From: Chitinophaga pinensis
GTDB taxonomy: Bacteria; Bacteroidota; Bacteroidia; Chitinophagales; Chitinophagaceae
Direction: 5' to 3'
Length of the DNA stretch: 45,003 bases
Assembly: GCA_945872815.1 (NCBI GenBank)
Contig: CAMCAY010000015.1
Location: 1-45,003 of the forward strand
Position 1 is the stretch's first letter. Each line of letters begins with the position of its first letter. Below the pieces are notes generated by a model. It saw only the letters and a program-made list of their open reading frames with translations. It was not told where the DNA came from and made no database searches. Below are positions 1 to 8,424 of this stretch, in pieces. The translations under genes were made by a program, and so were the position numbers.

Positions 1-930
1 AGCAGTAATCTTATTCTTGAAGGTGTTAAAAAAATAACAGGGAAATTCGTTAAAAATTATTGCATTGATTTGTGCAATTTAATAGAAACAGAAAATATTT
101 TTAAAGAGAATGATGATATCATTGGAGTTGTTCATTTTGCCGCTTTTAAATCTGTAAATGAATCCGTTGAAAATCCCCAATTATACTTTCATAACAATAT
201 CAATTCTTTGCTAAATGTTTTGAAATGTTGTGAAAAATTCTCTATATCAAATTTTGTATTCTCTTCGTCTTGTACTGTCTATGGAAATGCTGAGATTATA
301 CCCGTAACTGAAGATACTCCATTAAAAGAAGCAGAATCACCTTACGGATATACAAAACAAATCGGGGAGAAAATCATTCAGCATTTTATAAATAGCAATG
401 GTCTTCAAACTATATTATTAAGATATTTCAATCCTGTAGGAGCACATTTTTCAAATGAAATCGGAGAAATGCCTATTGGAGAACCAGCAAATTTGGTTCC
501 CATAATCACACAAACTGCTATCGGCAAATTGTCAAATATGAAAGTTTTTGGAAACGACTACCCTACAAAAGACGGCAGCTGCATAAGAGACTTCATCCAT
601 GTTTCTGATATCGCGCGCGCGCATACTCTTTCTCTTAATTTATTGATTCAGAAAAAAAATAAAACAAACTGTGAAGTTTTTAATTTAGGGTCCGGCAATG
701 GATACTCTGTTTTAGAGTTAATTAATTGTTTTGAAAAAATATCAAAAGTCAAATTAAATTATTCCATAACAAACCGAAGAAACGGAGATGTTATTGCTAT
801 TTTTGCAGATAATAATAAGGCTAAAAATATTTTAGGATGGGTGCCATCCACTTCTTTGGAAGATATGTTATATACCGCATGGAACTGGGAGTTGAAAATG
901 AAAAATGAAAAACTATTATTCAATAATTAA
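1..930 (+). CDS. galE: UDP-glucose 4-epimerase GalE, 5' end cut by window
   Basis: Interconverts UDP-glucose and UDP-galactose in the cytoplasm, feeding sugar nucleotides to envelope polysaccharides. The frame is open from base 1, so the start and the N-terminal NAD-binding glycine loop (about 30 residues) lie outside the window; 309 residues are visible against about 340 in the family. Seen: the VHFAAFKSV segment, the FSSSCTVYG segment with the active-site Ser/Thr, the YGYTK catalytic YxxxK (Tyr codon at 343), and the RYFNPVGAH signature. These are standard extended short-chain dehydrogenase marks and fit GalE better than other sugar epimerases, although a close relative with another UDP-sugar substrate cannot be excluded. 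The TTG at 70 is internal. Only two bases separate the stop from the next gene, so they are probably co-transcribed. An alternating CG tract at 612-622 is unusual for this AT-rich gene. Confidence 0.9.
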   Translation, partial: SSNLILEGVKKITGKFVKNYCIDLCNLIETENIFKENDDIIGVVHFAAFKSVNESVENPQLYFHNNINSLLNVLKCCEKFSISNFVFSSSCTVYGNAEIIPVTEDTPLKEAESPYGYTKQIGEKIIQHFINSNGLQTILLRYFNPVGAHFSNEIGEMPIGEPANLVPIITQTAIGKLSNMKVFGNDYPTKDGSCIRDFIHVSDIARAHTLSLNLLIQKKNKTNCEVFNLGSGNGYSVLELINCFEKISKVKLNYSITNRRNGDVIAIFADNNKAKNILGWVPSTSLEDMLYTAWNWELKMKNEKLLFNN

Positions 931-932
931 CT

Positions 933-1889
933 ATGCTTAATACAATTAAATCCTTAGGAAATAAAGATACTAGAAGCGGATTTGGTGATGGAATTTTAGA
1001 AGCCGCCAGGGAAAATGAAAATATTGTTGCCCTAACTGCAGACCTTGCAGGATCAATGAAGTTAAACGGCTTTATCAAAGAGTTTCCAGAAAGATTTATT
1101 CAATGTGGTATTGCAGAAGCCAATATGATGGGAATTGCTGCAGGTTTAACCATTGGAGGAAAAATACCTTTTACAACTACTTTCGCTAATTTTTCTACCG
1201 GAAGAGTGTACGATCAAATCAGACAAAGTATAGCATACAGCGGAAAAAATGTGAAGATTTGTGCTTCCCATGCCGGACTTACACTTGGTGAAGACGGAGC
1301 TACTCATCAAATTCTTGAAGATATCGGAATGATGAAAATGCTCCCAGGCATGACCGTTATTGTACCTGCAGATTACACTCAAACCAAAGCCGCCACAAAA
1401 GCCATTGCTAATTTTGAAGGACCAGTTTATCTTAGGTTCGGAAGACCAGCATGGCCTATTTTTACAAAAGAAGAAGATTTTGTAATCGGTAAAGCTCAAA
1501 TACTTTCTCAAGGAACGGATGTTTCTATTTTTGCCTGCGGACACTTAGTTTGGATTGCTGTCGAGGCAGCCAGAATATTAGAGTCCAAGGGAATTCATGC
1601 AGATGTCATCAATATTCATACCATCAAACCCATTGATGTTGACTCTGTATTGCGATCAATAAAGAAAACAGGCTGTGCAGTTACAGCAGAAGAACACAAT
1701 ATCATCGGTGGATTAGGCGACAGTATCGCACAAATTGCGGCTAAACATTTGCCTATCCCCGTTGAATTTATCGGCACCAATGACTGTTTTGGTGAAAGCG
1801 GAACCCCTACTCAACTTTTATTAAAATATGGTCTAGACGCCAATTCCTTGGCCGAAGCCGCAGAAAAAGCCATCTCAAGAAAAAAATAA
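933..1889 (+). CDS. Transketolase, C-terminal subunit (split form)
   Basis: The C-terminal half of transketolase, a thiamine-diphosphate enzyme of the non-oxidative pentose phosphate pathway. At 318 residues it holds the pyrimidine-binding domain (about 8-175) and the C-terminal domain (about 190-310), while the thiamine-diphosphate phosphate-binding half is absent. Seen: CGIAEANMMG with the cofactor-activating Glu62, TTFANFSTGRVYDQIR, and HAGLTLGEDGATHQ with His113 and His125. Split transketolases working as two subunits are known in many bacteria, including Bacteroidota. The N-terminal partner is not in the window and galE sits directly upstream, so the partner must lie further upstream or elsewhere. 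A 1-deoxyxylulose-5-phosphate synthase fragment is less likely because the sequence ends as transketolase C-halves do. Confidence 0.88.
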   Translation: MLNTIKSLGNKDTRSGFGDGILEAARENENIVALTADLAGSMKLNGFIKEFPERFIQCGIAEANMMGIAAGLTIGGKIPFTTTFANFSTGRVYDQIRQSIAYSGKNVKICASHAGLTLGEDGATHQILEDIGMMKMLPGMTVIVPADYTQTKAATKAIANFEGPVYLRFGRPAWPIFTKEEDFVIGKAQILSQGTDVSIFACGHLVWIAVEAARILESKGIHADVINIHTIKPIDVDSVLRSIKKTGCAVTAEEHNIIGGLGDSIAQIAAKHLPIPVEFIGTNDCFGESGTPTQLLLKYGLDANSLAEAAEKAISRKK

Positions 1890-1964
1890 AATACTTGATT
1901 TTTTGAGATGATTAAACTTTTGCGCTATTAAGCTGTCATAGTTGATCGTATCTATATTTTATTT

Positions 1965-2516
1965 ATGCCTGACTTTCCGGATGATAAAGATCTTGTCTTT
2001 CAATTTAAAAATGGAAGTCAGAAAGATTGGGTATTTACCCAAATTATCCAAAAGTATCAGGAAAAATTATATGCGCTTATCAGAAGAATAATAATTAGCC
2101 ATGATGATACCAATGATGTTCTTCAAAATGTTTTCATTAAAGTTTGGAATAATTTAAACTCTTTTCGTGAAGACAGTCAATTGTTCACATGGTTATATAA
2201 AATTGCAACAAATGAAAGCCTCAACTTTCTAGAAAAAAGAAAGAAAAACAGATACTATTCTTTAATTGATGACGAAAGCGACCTGATAAATAAAATAAAA
2301 GCTGATGAGACTTTCGATGGTAATAAAATAGAATGGAAGCTGCAACTGGCCATACAAAAACTTCCAGAAAAGCAAAAAATCGTTTTCAATCTAAGATACT
2401 ATGAAGAAATGCCTTACGATGAAATGAGTGAAATATTGGAAACAAGTGCAGGGGCATTAAAAGCAAGTTATCACCATGCTGTCAAAAAAATTGAAGCGTA
2501 TTTAACAAGCCAATAA
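1965..2516 (+). CDS. ECF-family RNA polymerase sigma factor
   Basis: A 183-residue group 4 (extracytoplasmic function) sigma factor that would direct RNA polymerase to a small regulon. Region 2 (about residues 27-95) shows the DDTNDVLQNVFIKVW helix and TWLYKIATNESLNF, the segment that melts the -10 element. Region 4 (about 125-180) shows LPEKQKIVFNLRYYEEMPY followed by a helix-turn-helix, which reads the -35 element. No extra C-terminal domain is present. It is followed after 25 bases by a protein with one membrane helix and then by a small secreted protein, the usual layout for a sigma factor held by a membrane anti-sigma factor. I cannot assign a target promoter. The family call is firm; the trigger is unknown. 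Confidence 0.93.
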   Translation: MPDFPDDKDLVFQFKNGSQKDWVFTQIIQKYQEKLYALIRRIIISHDDTNDVLQNVFIKVWNNLNSFREDSQLFTWLYKIATNESLNFLEKRKKNRYYSLIDDESDLINKIKADETFDGNKIEWKLQLAIQKLPEKQKIVFNLRYYEEMPYDEMSEILETSAGALKASYHHAVKKIEAYLTSQ

Positions 2517-2541
2517 TTTCAAAAGGTAATTTACTACTTAA

Positions 2542-3183
2542 ATGTTTATGAAAAATAACAATGACTATAATAGTGAACTTTGTCAAATAAGTAACCTTAT
2601 TAAAGATATTGATGTTAAAATAAACTATAGCAGTCCTTCTGGCTATTTCGAGAATTTCCCAGACATTATCAAAGAGAAAATAAAACAAAGCAAAATTTCA
2701 GAGGATAGGTTTGATACAAAAGAAATTTTTCTAAATTTCAAACCAAATAGTAAAATGTTTTCCGTTCCGGAAAATTACTTTACCGCTTTTCCAGAAATCA
2801 TTCTTGATAAAGTGCATTCACAGAAAAAAAAATCAGTCTCTTTAATAAAAAAACGACTTTACAGATATTCAGCTGCAGCAATTGCGATCTCTTTACTTGG
2901 AACTATTCTATTCTATAATATGCCTCGTAAAAGTGAGTCGATTAATCCTACCCAAACTGATGTAGTTATGAATGAAGCAAAACAAATCATTTTAAATAAA
3001 CACCTGGAAGCAGAATTGGACAAGGTAAATGAAATGGATGCAGTTGAGTACCTGATGGATAACGGACATGATATAAATGCCGCATTAATAGCCTCTTTAT
3101 CAGAAAATATTTCTTTACCTGAAGAGGTTGATTATTTATATGATACTGAAACTTTGAATAATTGTTTAAGTAAATTAAAATAA
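2542..3183 (+). CDS. Probable membrane anti-sigma factor
   Basis: A 213-residue protein with a cytoplasmic N-terminal part (about 1-107), one transmembrane helix (about 108-127, AAAIAISLLGTILFY) and an outward C-terminal part (about 128-213). The N-terminal part contains the same motif twice: residues 32-47 (P, then YFENFP, then IIKEKI) and residues 76-91 (P, then YFTAFP, then IILDKV). I know this Y-F-x-x-[LF]-P motif from proteins encoded beside ECF sigma factors in Bacteroidota, but it does not define a named family. Position directly after the sigma gene and the single-pass topology suggest that it binds and restrains that sigma factor. The classic zinc-binding HxxxCxxC anti-sigma motif is not seen, so the role is inferred from context. 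ATG 2548 is an alternative start. Confidence 0.6.
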   Translation: MFMKNNNDYNSELCQISNLIKDIDVKINYSSPSGYFENFPDIIKEKIKQSKISEDRFDTKEIFLNFKPNSKMFSVPENYFTAFPEIILDKVHSQKKKSVSLIKKRLYRYSAAAIAISLLGTILFYNMPRKSESINPTQTDVVMNEAKQIILNKHLEAELDKVNEMDAVEYLMDNGHDINAALIASLSENISLPEEVDYLYDTETLNNCLSKLK

Positions 3184-3213
3184 ATTACTTCTGAAAATTA
3201 AAATTTTATACTG

Positions 3214-3648
3214 ATGAATAAACTGTTTTGTTTAATTCTTTTGTTCGGTTTTACTTTTAATCTATCGGCACAAAATGCTCAAAATGAAAGTAAACAGGAA
3301 TTCAATAAAAGAGGAAAAGAAAAAATAAAAGCGCTATACATCGCTTTTATTACCGAAGAGATCAATCTGAACGAGGAAGAGTCTCAAAAATTTTGGCCGG
3401 TTCATAATCTTTATCAAATTGAACTAAAAAAAGCTCATCAAAAAAACATAAATGAACTGGATAAAGAAGAAAGTGTACTGTATGTTAGAAAAAAATATCT
3501 AACCAAATTCTCAAAAATTATTGGAAAAGATCGAACCTATCTTTTTTACAAAAAAGACAAAGAATTCAGAGATAAATTAATTGACAAAATCAGGGATCGC
3601 CGCATGAAAAAAAACAAGGACTTCAAGTTGCCACATGATAAATTTTAG
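3214..3648 (+). CDS. Small periplasmic protein of the sigma factor operon
   Basis: A 144-residue protein with a clear signal peptide (hydrophobic residues 4-17, probable cleavage near SAQ at 18-20). The mature part is helical and very rich in Lys, Glu and Arg, with the segment ITEEINLNEEESQKFWPVHN. That stretch resembles the LTxxQ-type helices of Spy/CpxP-like periplasmic proteins, where a residue run before a conserved Gln or Phe forms part of a cradle that senses or holds unfolded protein. The similarity is a reading of the pattern, not a proven match. It is the third gene after an ECF sigma factor and a probable anti-sigma factor, 30 bases downstream, so it may be a sensor or an effector of envelope stress. 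It runs convergently into the next gene with only three bases between the stops. Confidence 0.65.
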   Translation: MNKLFCLILLFGFTFNLSAQNAQNESKQEFNKRGKEKIKALYIAFITEEINLNEEESQKFWPVHNLYQIELKKAHQKNINELDKEESVLYVRKKYLTKFSKIIGKDRTYLFYKKDKEFRDKLIDKIRDRRMKKNKDFKLPHDKF

Positions 3649-3651
3649 AAA

Positions 3652-4404
3652 TTATCCTTTTTTGAAAGAATAAACCGGCGTCTTGATGTCATGATAAAAT
3701 AAGAAAACCCATTGTTCAATATTGCCTTGTTTCCACCATTCTGCTCTCAATTCCATACATTTTCTTCCATTAAAATCGTACTTGGCAATGAATTTACTTT
3801 TCATTTGCTGTAGCTGAGGTGCGTCGTCTCCTCCAAAAAAAACAATCTGTTCATCTTCCCTTATCCAAAACACCATGTGATTGGGTGAATGTGCAGACGT
3901 TTTTTTATACGTGATGTAATCATCAATCACACCATCATTACTTAACAATACTACTTTTTCAGAATGATTAAGAATAGCTGTTTTTCTGGAACTATACGAA
4001 GGGTTATTCACCTGATTTGACAATATTAATTCTTCTTCATTTACATAATGAATTGCATTGGGGAAACTTAAAAAAGATTGATTCAAAATTGGGTCATACT
4101 TACTGACCCCGCCTGCATGGTCTTTATGCAAATGGCTTAACAATACTTTCGTTACCGACAATGGATCAATACTATGGTCGGTTAAATTTTGATGAATTTG
4201 AAGAATGCCGTTGTCATTTGAAAATCCTAATCCACAATCAATGATAATTATGTCTTTTTTTGTAACAACTACAAAAGGTTGTATTTCAACTAGCAAGCTG
4301 CCAACTGCTCTTTTCTGTAAATCATCCTTCTCTATGTTAAAAGGTACAAACTCTTTTGTTTGATCAATCGTAAAAGCACCTTCACTTAGTGGAATAATTT
4401 TCAT
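3652..4404 (-). CDS. Metallo-beta-lactamase-fold hydrolase
   Basis: A 250-residue cytoplasmic metallo-hydrolase, with no signal peptide. The zinc motif HLHKDH is at residues 91-96 (His91, His93, Asp95, His96). A later His in AHSPNH (172-176), the bridging Asp in FFGGDDAP (193-194) and a C-terminal His (239, in FYHD) complete a two-metal site. The layout matches general lactonase- or N-acyl-homoserine-lactonase-like members, which cleave small esters or lactones, but the substrate cannot be read from the sequence. It is transcribed away from another metallo-beta-lactamase-fold gene (from 4508), and the two are not obviously close relatives. It has a perfect Bacteroidota -7 box upstream (4421-4428). 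Its 3' end abuts the sigma factor operon tail to tail. Confidence 0.8.
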   Translation of the reverse strand: MKIIPLSEGAFTIDQTKEFVPFNIEKDDLQKRAVGSLLVEIQPFVVVTKKDIIIIDCGLGFSNDNGILQIHQNLTDHSIDPLSVTKVLLSHLHKDHAGGVSKYDPILNQSFLSFPNAIHYVNEEELILSNQVNNPSYSSRKTAILNHSEKVVLLSNDGVIDDYITYKKTSAHSPNHMVFWIREDEQIVFFGGDDAPQLQQMKSKFIAKYDFNGRKCMELRAEWWKQGNIEQWVFLFYHDIKTPVYSFKKG

Positions 4405-4420
4405 GCTGTTTTTTATTTTG

Positions 4421-4428
4421 CAAAGCTA
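4421..4428 (-). promoter_or_regulatory. Candidate -7 promoter element (TAGCTTTG)
   Basis: On the minus strand this reads TAGCTTTG, a perfect match to the Bacteroidota -7 consensus TAnnTTTG, 17 bases before the start of the hydrolase gene at 4404. I do not see a well-placed TTG about 20 bases further upstream, so the promoter is only half supported. Confidence 0.4.
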
Positions 4429-4507
4429 CATTACTTAAAAGGATAACCTTTATAAATACACCGTTATATTTTATTCAAGTTTAGTAAATTTTGTTTTCTT
4501 TGTGTTA

Positions 4508-5332
4508 ATGTCGCTATATTTCTCTTCTTTAAACTCAGGTAGCAATGGAAATTGTTATTATATAGGAAACAACACTGAAGCTGTATTAATTGATGCTGGT
4601 TTGTCCTGTAAAGAAACTGAAAAAAGAATGAGGAATTTAAACCTCGAAATGAATAAAATAAAAGCGATTTTTATTTCTCATGAACATACCGATCATGTAA
4701 AAGGTCTTGAGATAATTTCTAAAAAATATAATATTCCGGCATTTATTACTAAAAAGACTTTAGAATTTTCAAAAATCCCAATTCCTGAAAACAACATCGT
4801 TTATCTGGAGCTGAATAAAAAAATCCAAATTGGCGGTTTAACCATTACTCCTTTTCAAAAATTGCATGATGCTATCGATCCTTGTAGCTTTATTGTTTCG
4901 CAACAAGATTATACAGTGGGTGTTTTTACAGATATCGGCAAACCTTGTGAAGATGTTATTCAACACTTTAAAAAATGCAATGCTGTTTTTCTCGAAGCAA
5001 ACTATGATGACAAAATGCTTGAAACTGGTTCCTACCCTTACCATTTAAAAAAGAGAATAAAAAGTGATTTCGGTCATTTGTCCAACATTCAGGCAATGGA
5101 ATTATTTCTAAACCATCGTTCTGAACATTTGACGCATTTACTTTTATCCCATTTATCCAAAGAAAATAATGACCCTTTACTTGTTAAGGAATTATTCAAC
5201 CGACAGAACACAAAAACCGAAATAATTGTTGCATCGAGATGCAATGAATCTGCATTGTATGAAATTGGTAATACATCAATAAAAAAAGCTGCACCGAAAA
5301 AATCGATACAGCTTACAATTTTTGAAGAATAA
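4508..5332 (+). CDS. MBL-fold exonuclease-like protein, YycJ/WalJ type
   Basis: A 274-residue metallo-beta-lactamase-fold protein without a signal peptide. The N-terminus MSLYFSSLNSGSNGNCYYIG is typical of the YycJ/WalJ group, which starts with a short strand and a conserved S-G-S-x-G-N turn. The zinc motif HEHTDH is at residues 58-63, GVFTDIGKP supplies the later Asp, and LLSHLSKEN the last His. Members of this group are suspected DNA exonucleases linked to cell-wall or genome maintenance; that role is family knowledge and is not proven here. A GTG lies two codons upstream at 4502, but the ATG at 4508 gives the family's usual N-terminus, so I use it. The stop is two bases from the convergent DUF4139 gene. 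Confidence 0.82.
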   Translation: MSLYFSSLNSGSNGNCYYIGNNTEAVLIDAGLSCKETEKRMRNLNLEMNKIKAIFISHEHTDHVKGLEIISKKYNIPAFITKKTLEFSKIPIPENNIVYLELNKKIQIGGLTITPFQKLHDAIDPCSFIVSQQDYTVGVFTDIGKPCEDVIQHFKKCNAVFLEANYDDKMLETGSYPYHLKKRIKSDFGHLSNIQAMELFLNHRSEHLTHLLLSHLSKENNDPLLVKELFNRQNTKTEIIVASRCNESALYEIGNTSIKKAAPKKSIQLTIFEE

Positions 5333-5334
5333 AA

Positions 5335-7008
5335 TTACCTGGTTTCCTGCAGTATTTTATCTTTTGGATATTTAATCTGATAACTGAATCTGTATTTTTT
5401 ACTTTCTCCTGGTTGTAATTTAACATTCCAGGTTAGTTGCCCAATTTCCTTATCAACATCGGCATCATCGCTGTCTTTTAAATTGACTTCTATCTCTTTG
5501 GTTTTACTTACCGGAAACTGATCTTTTAAAACCATTTCAATAGATTGTTTTTTATTATTCTTTACGACAATTTCATAAGTATATTGTTCGTATTTATTGT
5601 CGCTCTTTTTTATAATTGTGTAATCTTTCTTCAGCTGTCTGTCTATCGAAATTCTTTTATCTCTTCCCAACGAAAGCTCAAGTGTATCCTGGGTTGTATT
5701 TGGATTTAGATATGACTTTCCGGTATAGACATTGTCCATTATGATATTCGCCTGTCCAGGCAATAGGTTTAAAGTATCCCAGTTGTAAATTCTTGATAAC
5801 AAAAATGCGTCCTTGTCTATTTTAGGAATAGCAAAATGCTGATATGATACATTTATTTTTTCTTCTTTAATATTTACACTGTATGGGACTCCATCACTTG
5901 GTATTGTATAGGGCAAATCAATTTCAAAATTTGTATTCAACTGACTTTCCCGAAGCGTCAAACTTTCAGAAATATTATTATTAGCATCGTCCAATAAAAT
6001 TGATTTTTTTGTGTCTTTAAAAGCAATCTCATTTTGGCTCATGGCAGGTGCACTCGCATAGCCTATCGCAGTAACATTGTCATTAATCCTGCTGTACAAT
6101 ACAGGCACGTAAAGCTGAAGATATAGAGGAGAAAGCTCCGGCACCATATTGGATTGATTAGGGTTGCTTGTACTAAGACTTAGTTTTACATTGTTCCAAT
6201 TTAAACCGGTGGTTTGTGAAACCAATGCTTTGTATACAAGTTTAAATGAATTGTCAATTGTTTTAACCCTGACATCATACGTTGGAACCCACCCCGCATT
6301 TCTGGTAAAATAATTTAACTCAAATTCAGCTATGCCGGGATCTTTGGAAATTACTTGTAATAACAATTGACCTACGGGCTTTCTTTCTTCTTGATTATTT
6401 ATTTCTGATTCAATATTTGCCAATCTGTTATTTATTTCGTCAATTTTTTCATTACATAGATTAATCTCATTTTTTAAAGTATAATTTTTTTGTCTGATGG
6501 TATTTACTCTATCTGAATAATAAACAGTAAGTTTTATCAATTCTTCAGCGTTGATATTTTTTTTATCTGGAGTGGTAAAATTATTCTCTATCATTTTAGA
6601 GATCTTATCCAACATCTCTGTATTAATATTGATTTCATTATTAAAATCTAACACTTTTTTTTGAAGTTGTTTAATGGTGTCGTATGATTTTAAATTAAGA
6701 GGAACGGGTTTTACTCCCTGGTCTTTATAGAAAATTCTATGTGTATAGGAAAGTATCGTTACATTTTCCGGACATGCTATTTGAATTGTATTGATGTCGG
6801 GATTCAGTGAAATGTTATTTATCACCACTTCTTGCATACCCGAGATTAAATTTGCTTTGCAAGAATGATGTAAATCAGCACCAAAACCGAAATAAACAGT
6901 AGCTTTTGTAAGGTTGGCATTTGTAAAAATGGAATCCTTTTTTTGGGCAAAAGTTTGATTGAAAAAAAAGAAGATGATTACGTAGGTTATTTTTTTAAGT
7001 TGTTGCAT
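5335..7008 (-). CDS. DUF4139 domain protein, secreted
   Basis: A 557-residue exported protein of the DUF4139 / mucoidy-inhibitor-A-like family, whose function is not established. The chosen start (ATG at 7006-7008) gives a clean signal peptide: a Lys pair, then a hydrophobic run IIFFFF, with cleavage near TFAQ. A TTG at 7044 would add twelve residues in front of the signal peptide and is unlikely. After an N-terminal domain (about 20-120) comes a charged coiled-coil stretch (about 125-215), then the DUF4139 core of beta-sandwich type with GWVPTYDVRV and GLNWNNVKLSLSTSNP, and a C-terminal region ending in the LTWNVKLQPGESKKY segment. It lies 58 bases after rodA on the same strand and may be read with the shape operon. 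It could be periplasmic or at the cell surface. Confidence 0.82.
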   Translation of the reverse strand: MQQLKKITYVIIFFFFNQTFAQKKDSIFTNANLTKATVYFGFGADLHHSCKANLISGMQEVVINNISLNPDINTIQIACPENVTILSYTHRIFYKDQGVKPVPLNLKSYDTIKQLQKKVLDFNNEININTEMLDKISKMIENNFTTPDKKNINAEELIKLTVYYSDRVNTIRQKNYTLKNEINLCNEKIDEINNRLANIESEINNQEERKPVGQLLLQVISKDPGIAEFELNYFTRNAGWVPTYDVRVKTIDNSFKLVYKALVSQTTGLNWNNVKLSLSTSNPNQSNMVPELSPLYLQLYVPVLYSRINDNVTAIGYASAPAMSQNEIAFKDTKKSILLDDANNNISESLTLRESQLNTNFEIDLPYTIPSDGVPYSVNIKEEKINVSYQHFAIPKIDKDAFLLSRIYNWDTLNLLPGQANIIMDNVYTGKSYLNPNTTQDTLELSLGRDKRISIDRQLKKDYTIIKKSDNKYEQYTYEIVVKNNKKQSIEMVLKDQFPVSKTKEIEVNLKDSDDADVDKEIGQLTWNVKLQPGESKKYRFSYQIKYPKDKILQETR

Positions 7009-7066
7009 ATAAAAAATTTTTTTTGAGGATGCGAGAAAAATCAATTTTGCATAATTATTTAATAAA

Positions 7067-8416
7067 TTATCTCAAAATCATTTGTCTGTCAGCATCTAAT
7101 CTTACTAATATAAAGATAAGAATTGTGAAAGTCATTAAAGATGAGCCGCCATAACTCATCAAAGGCAGGGTAATCCCAATTACGGGAGCTAGGCCGATAG
7201 TCATACAAATATTAATGGCTACATGAAAAAAGACAATTGCCGCTACACAATAGGCGTAAACCCTGCTAAATGTACTTCTTTGTCTTTCAGCAATTAAAAC
7301 TATTCGGAGTAATAGTGTCAAAAATAGTACCATTAAAATAGCGGATCCCACAAAGCCAAAGTTTTCACCAACTGAAGTAAAAATAAAGTCCGTATGTTGT
7401 TCTGGTACAAAATCTCCCTGGGTTTGTGTTCCTTTTAAGAACCCTTTTCCAAAAAATCCTCCGGAACCAATTGCTATTTTGGATTGCTTTACATTATAAT
7501 TCTCATTATCTGCCTTTTGTTTTTTGTTATCAGAACTGCTGATTTTGTTATCTAATTCATTTTCTGTATCATAAGGATTATCCCTTCCGACCATACTGAA
7601 TATTCGCTCTGTTTGATACTTTTGAAAAACATGTTTAAATAAAAAAGGGACTGCTAATCCAACAAAAAATAAACTGGCTAACCAAACAATTATGATAGTT
7701 GTCATAATGTTTCTTTTTCTTCTGATTTTTCTTTTAAGTGAATTTATTGCCAGCAATGCCAAAATGGTGAGTCCAATAATTAACTGAGTTGGAGTCAAAA
7801 GCAATGTAAGCACGAGTAAAATTCCCAGAAATGAGCCCGATACCAAGTATACTGGAGGAAATCCTTCTCGGTACATTGGCAACAAAAAAGAAAAATATAC
7901 TAAGGCAAGTCCCGTTTCATTTTGTAACAAAGAAAAAATAGCAGGAAGAAAGCAAATAGCAGAAGCAATAAGTTGGGACTTTGATTTTAAAAAATCGGTA
8001 TCCGAACGAGATAAATATTTCGCCAAAGCAAGGGAGGTGAAAATTTTACAAGTTTCAACAGGTTGTAGGTTCATGAAACCCAATGGAATCCAGCTTTTGG
8101 ATCCATTTACGGTTTTGCCTACCACAAAGGTGGCAATCATTAAAATTATACCAAAAACATATAGGAGGTTAGGTGTAGCGGTAAAAAATTTACTGTCTGT
8201 AAGTAAAATAAAAATTGCGATGACAGCACACCCTAGCAAATACATGAATTGTTTACTGTAGTTTTTTTTAAATGCAAAAAAGCTTGGAAAAAAATCATCG
8301 TTGGTTCTAAACTCAACAGAAAATATGGAAACAAGACCTAAAATAGCAATAACAATATACAATAAGATGATTTTCCAATCTTTATTTTGAGTGATATCAG
8401 GTCTTTTGTGATACAT
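7067..8416 (-). CDS. rodA: Rod-shape peptidoglycan glycosyltransferase RodA
   Basis: A SEDS-family polytopic membrane protein that polymerises lipid II into glycan strands together with the class B transpeptidase encoded just upstream (8 bases away). It has 449 residues, longer than the usual 370-420. Seen: several membrane helices, SWIPLGFMNLQPVE (about 108-121), and QSKIAIGSGG and QHTDFIFTSVGENFG, all SEDS hallmarks. In the long outside loop, GRDNP (Asp279) is my candidate for the catalytic Asp, placed by analogy with E. coli RodA. Between that site and QSKIAIG the loop carries about 20 more residues than E. coli, rich in Asp, Asn and Lys. FtsW is the alternative, but the mre-mrdA context points to RodA. 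Confidence 0.95.
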   Translation of the reverse strand: MYHKRPDITQNKDWKIILLYIVIAILGLVSIFSVEFRTNDDFFPSFFAFKKNYSKQFMYLLGCAVIAIFILLTDSKFFTATPNLLYVFGIILMIATFVVGKTVNGSKSWIPLGFMNLQPVETCKIFTSLALAKYLSRSDTDFLKSKSQLIASAICFLPAIFSLLQNETGLALVYFSFLLPMYREGFPPVYLVSGSFLGILLVLTLLLTPTQLIIGLTILALLAINSLKRKIRRKRNIMTTIIIVWLASLFFVGLAVPFLFKHVFQKYQTERIFSMVGRDNPYDTENELDNKISSSDNKKQKADNENYNVKQSKIAIGSGGFFGKGFLKGTQTQGDFVPEQHTDFIFTSVGENFGFVGSAILMVLFLTLLLRIVLIAERQRSTFSRVYAYCVAAIVFFHVAINICMTIGLAPVIGITLPLMSYGGSSLMTFTILIFILVRLDADRQMILR

Positions 8417-8424
8417 TATTAATA

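Noticed and set aside
1146-1544. Open frame of 132 codons on the minus strand within the transketolase gene
   Set aside because: Antisense to a well conserved protein, no family features, no own promoter.
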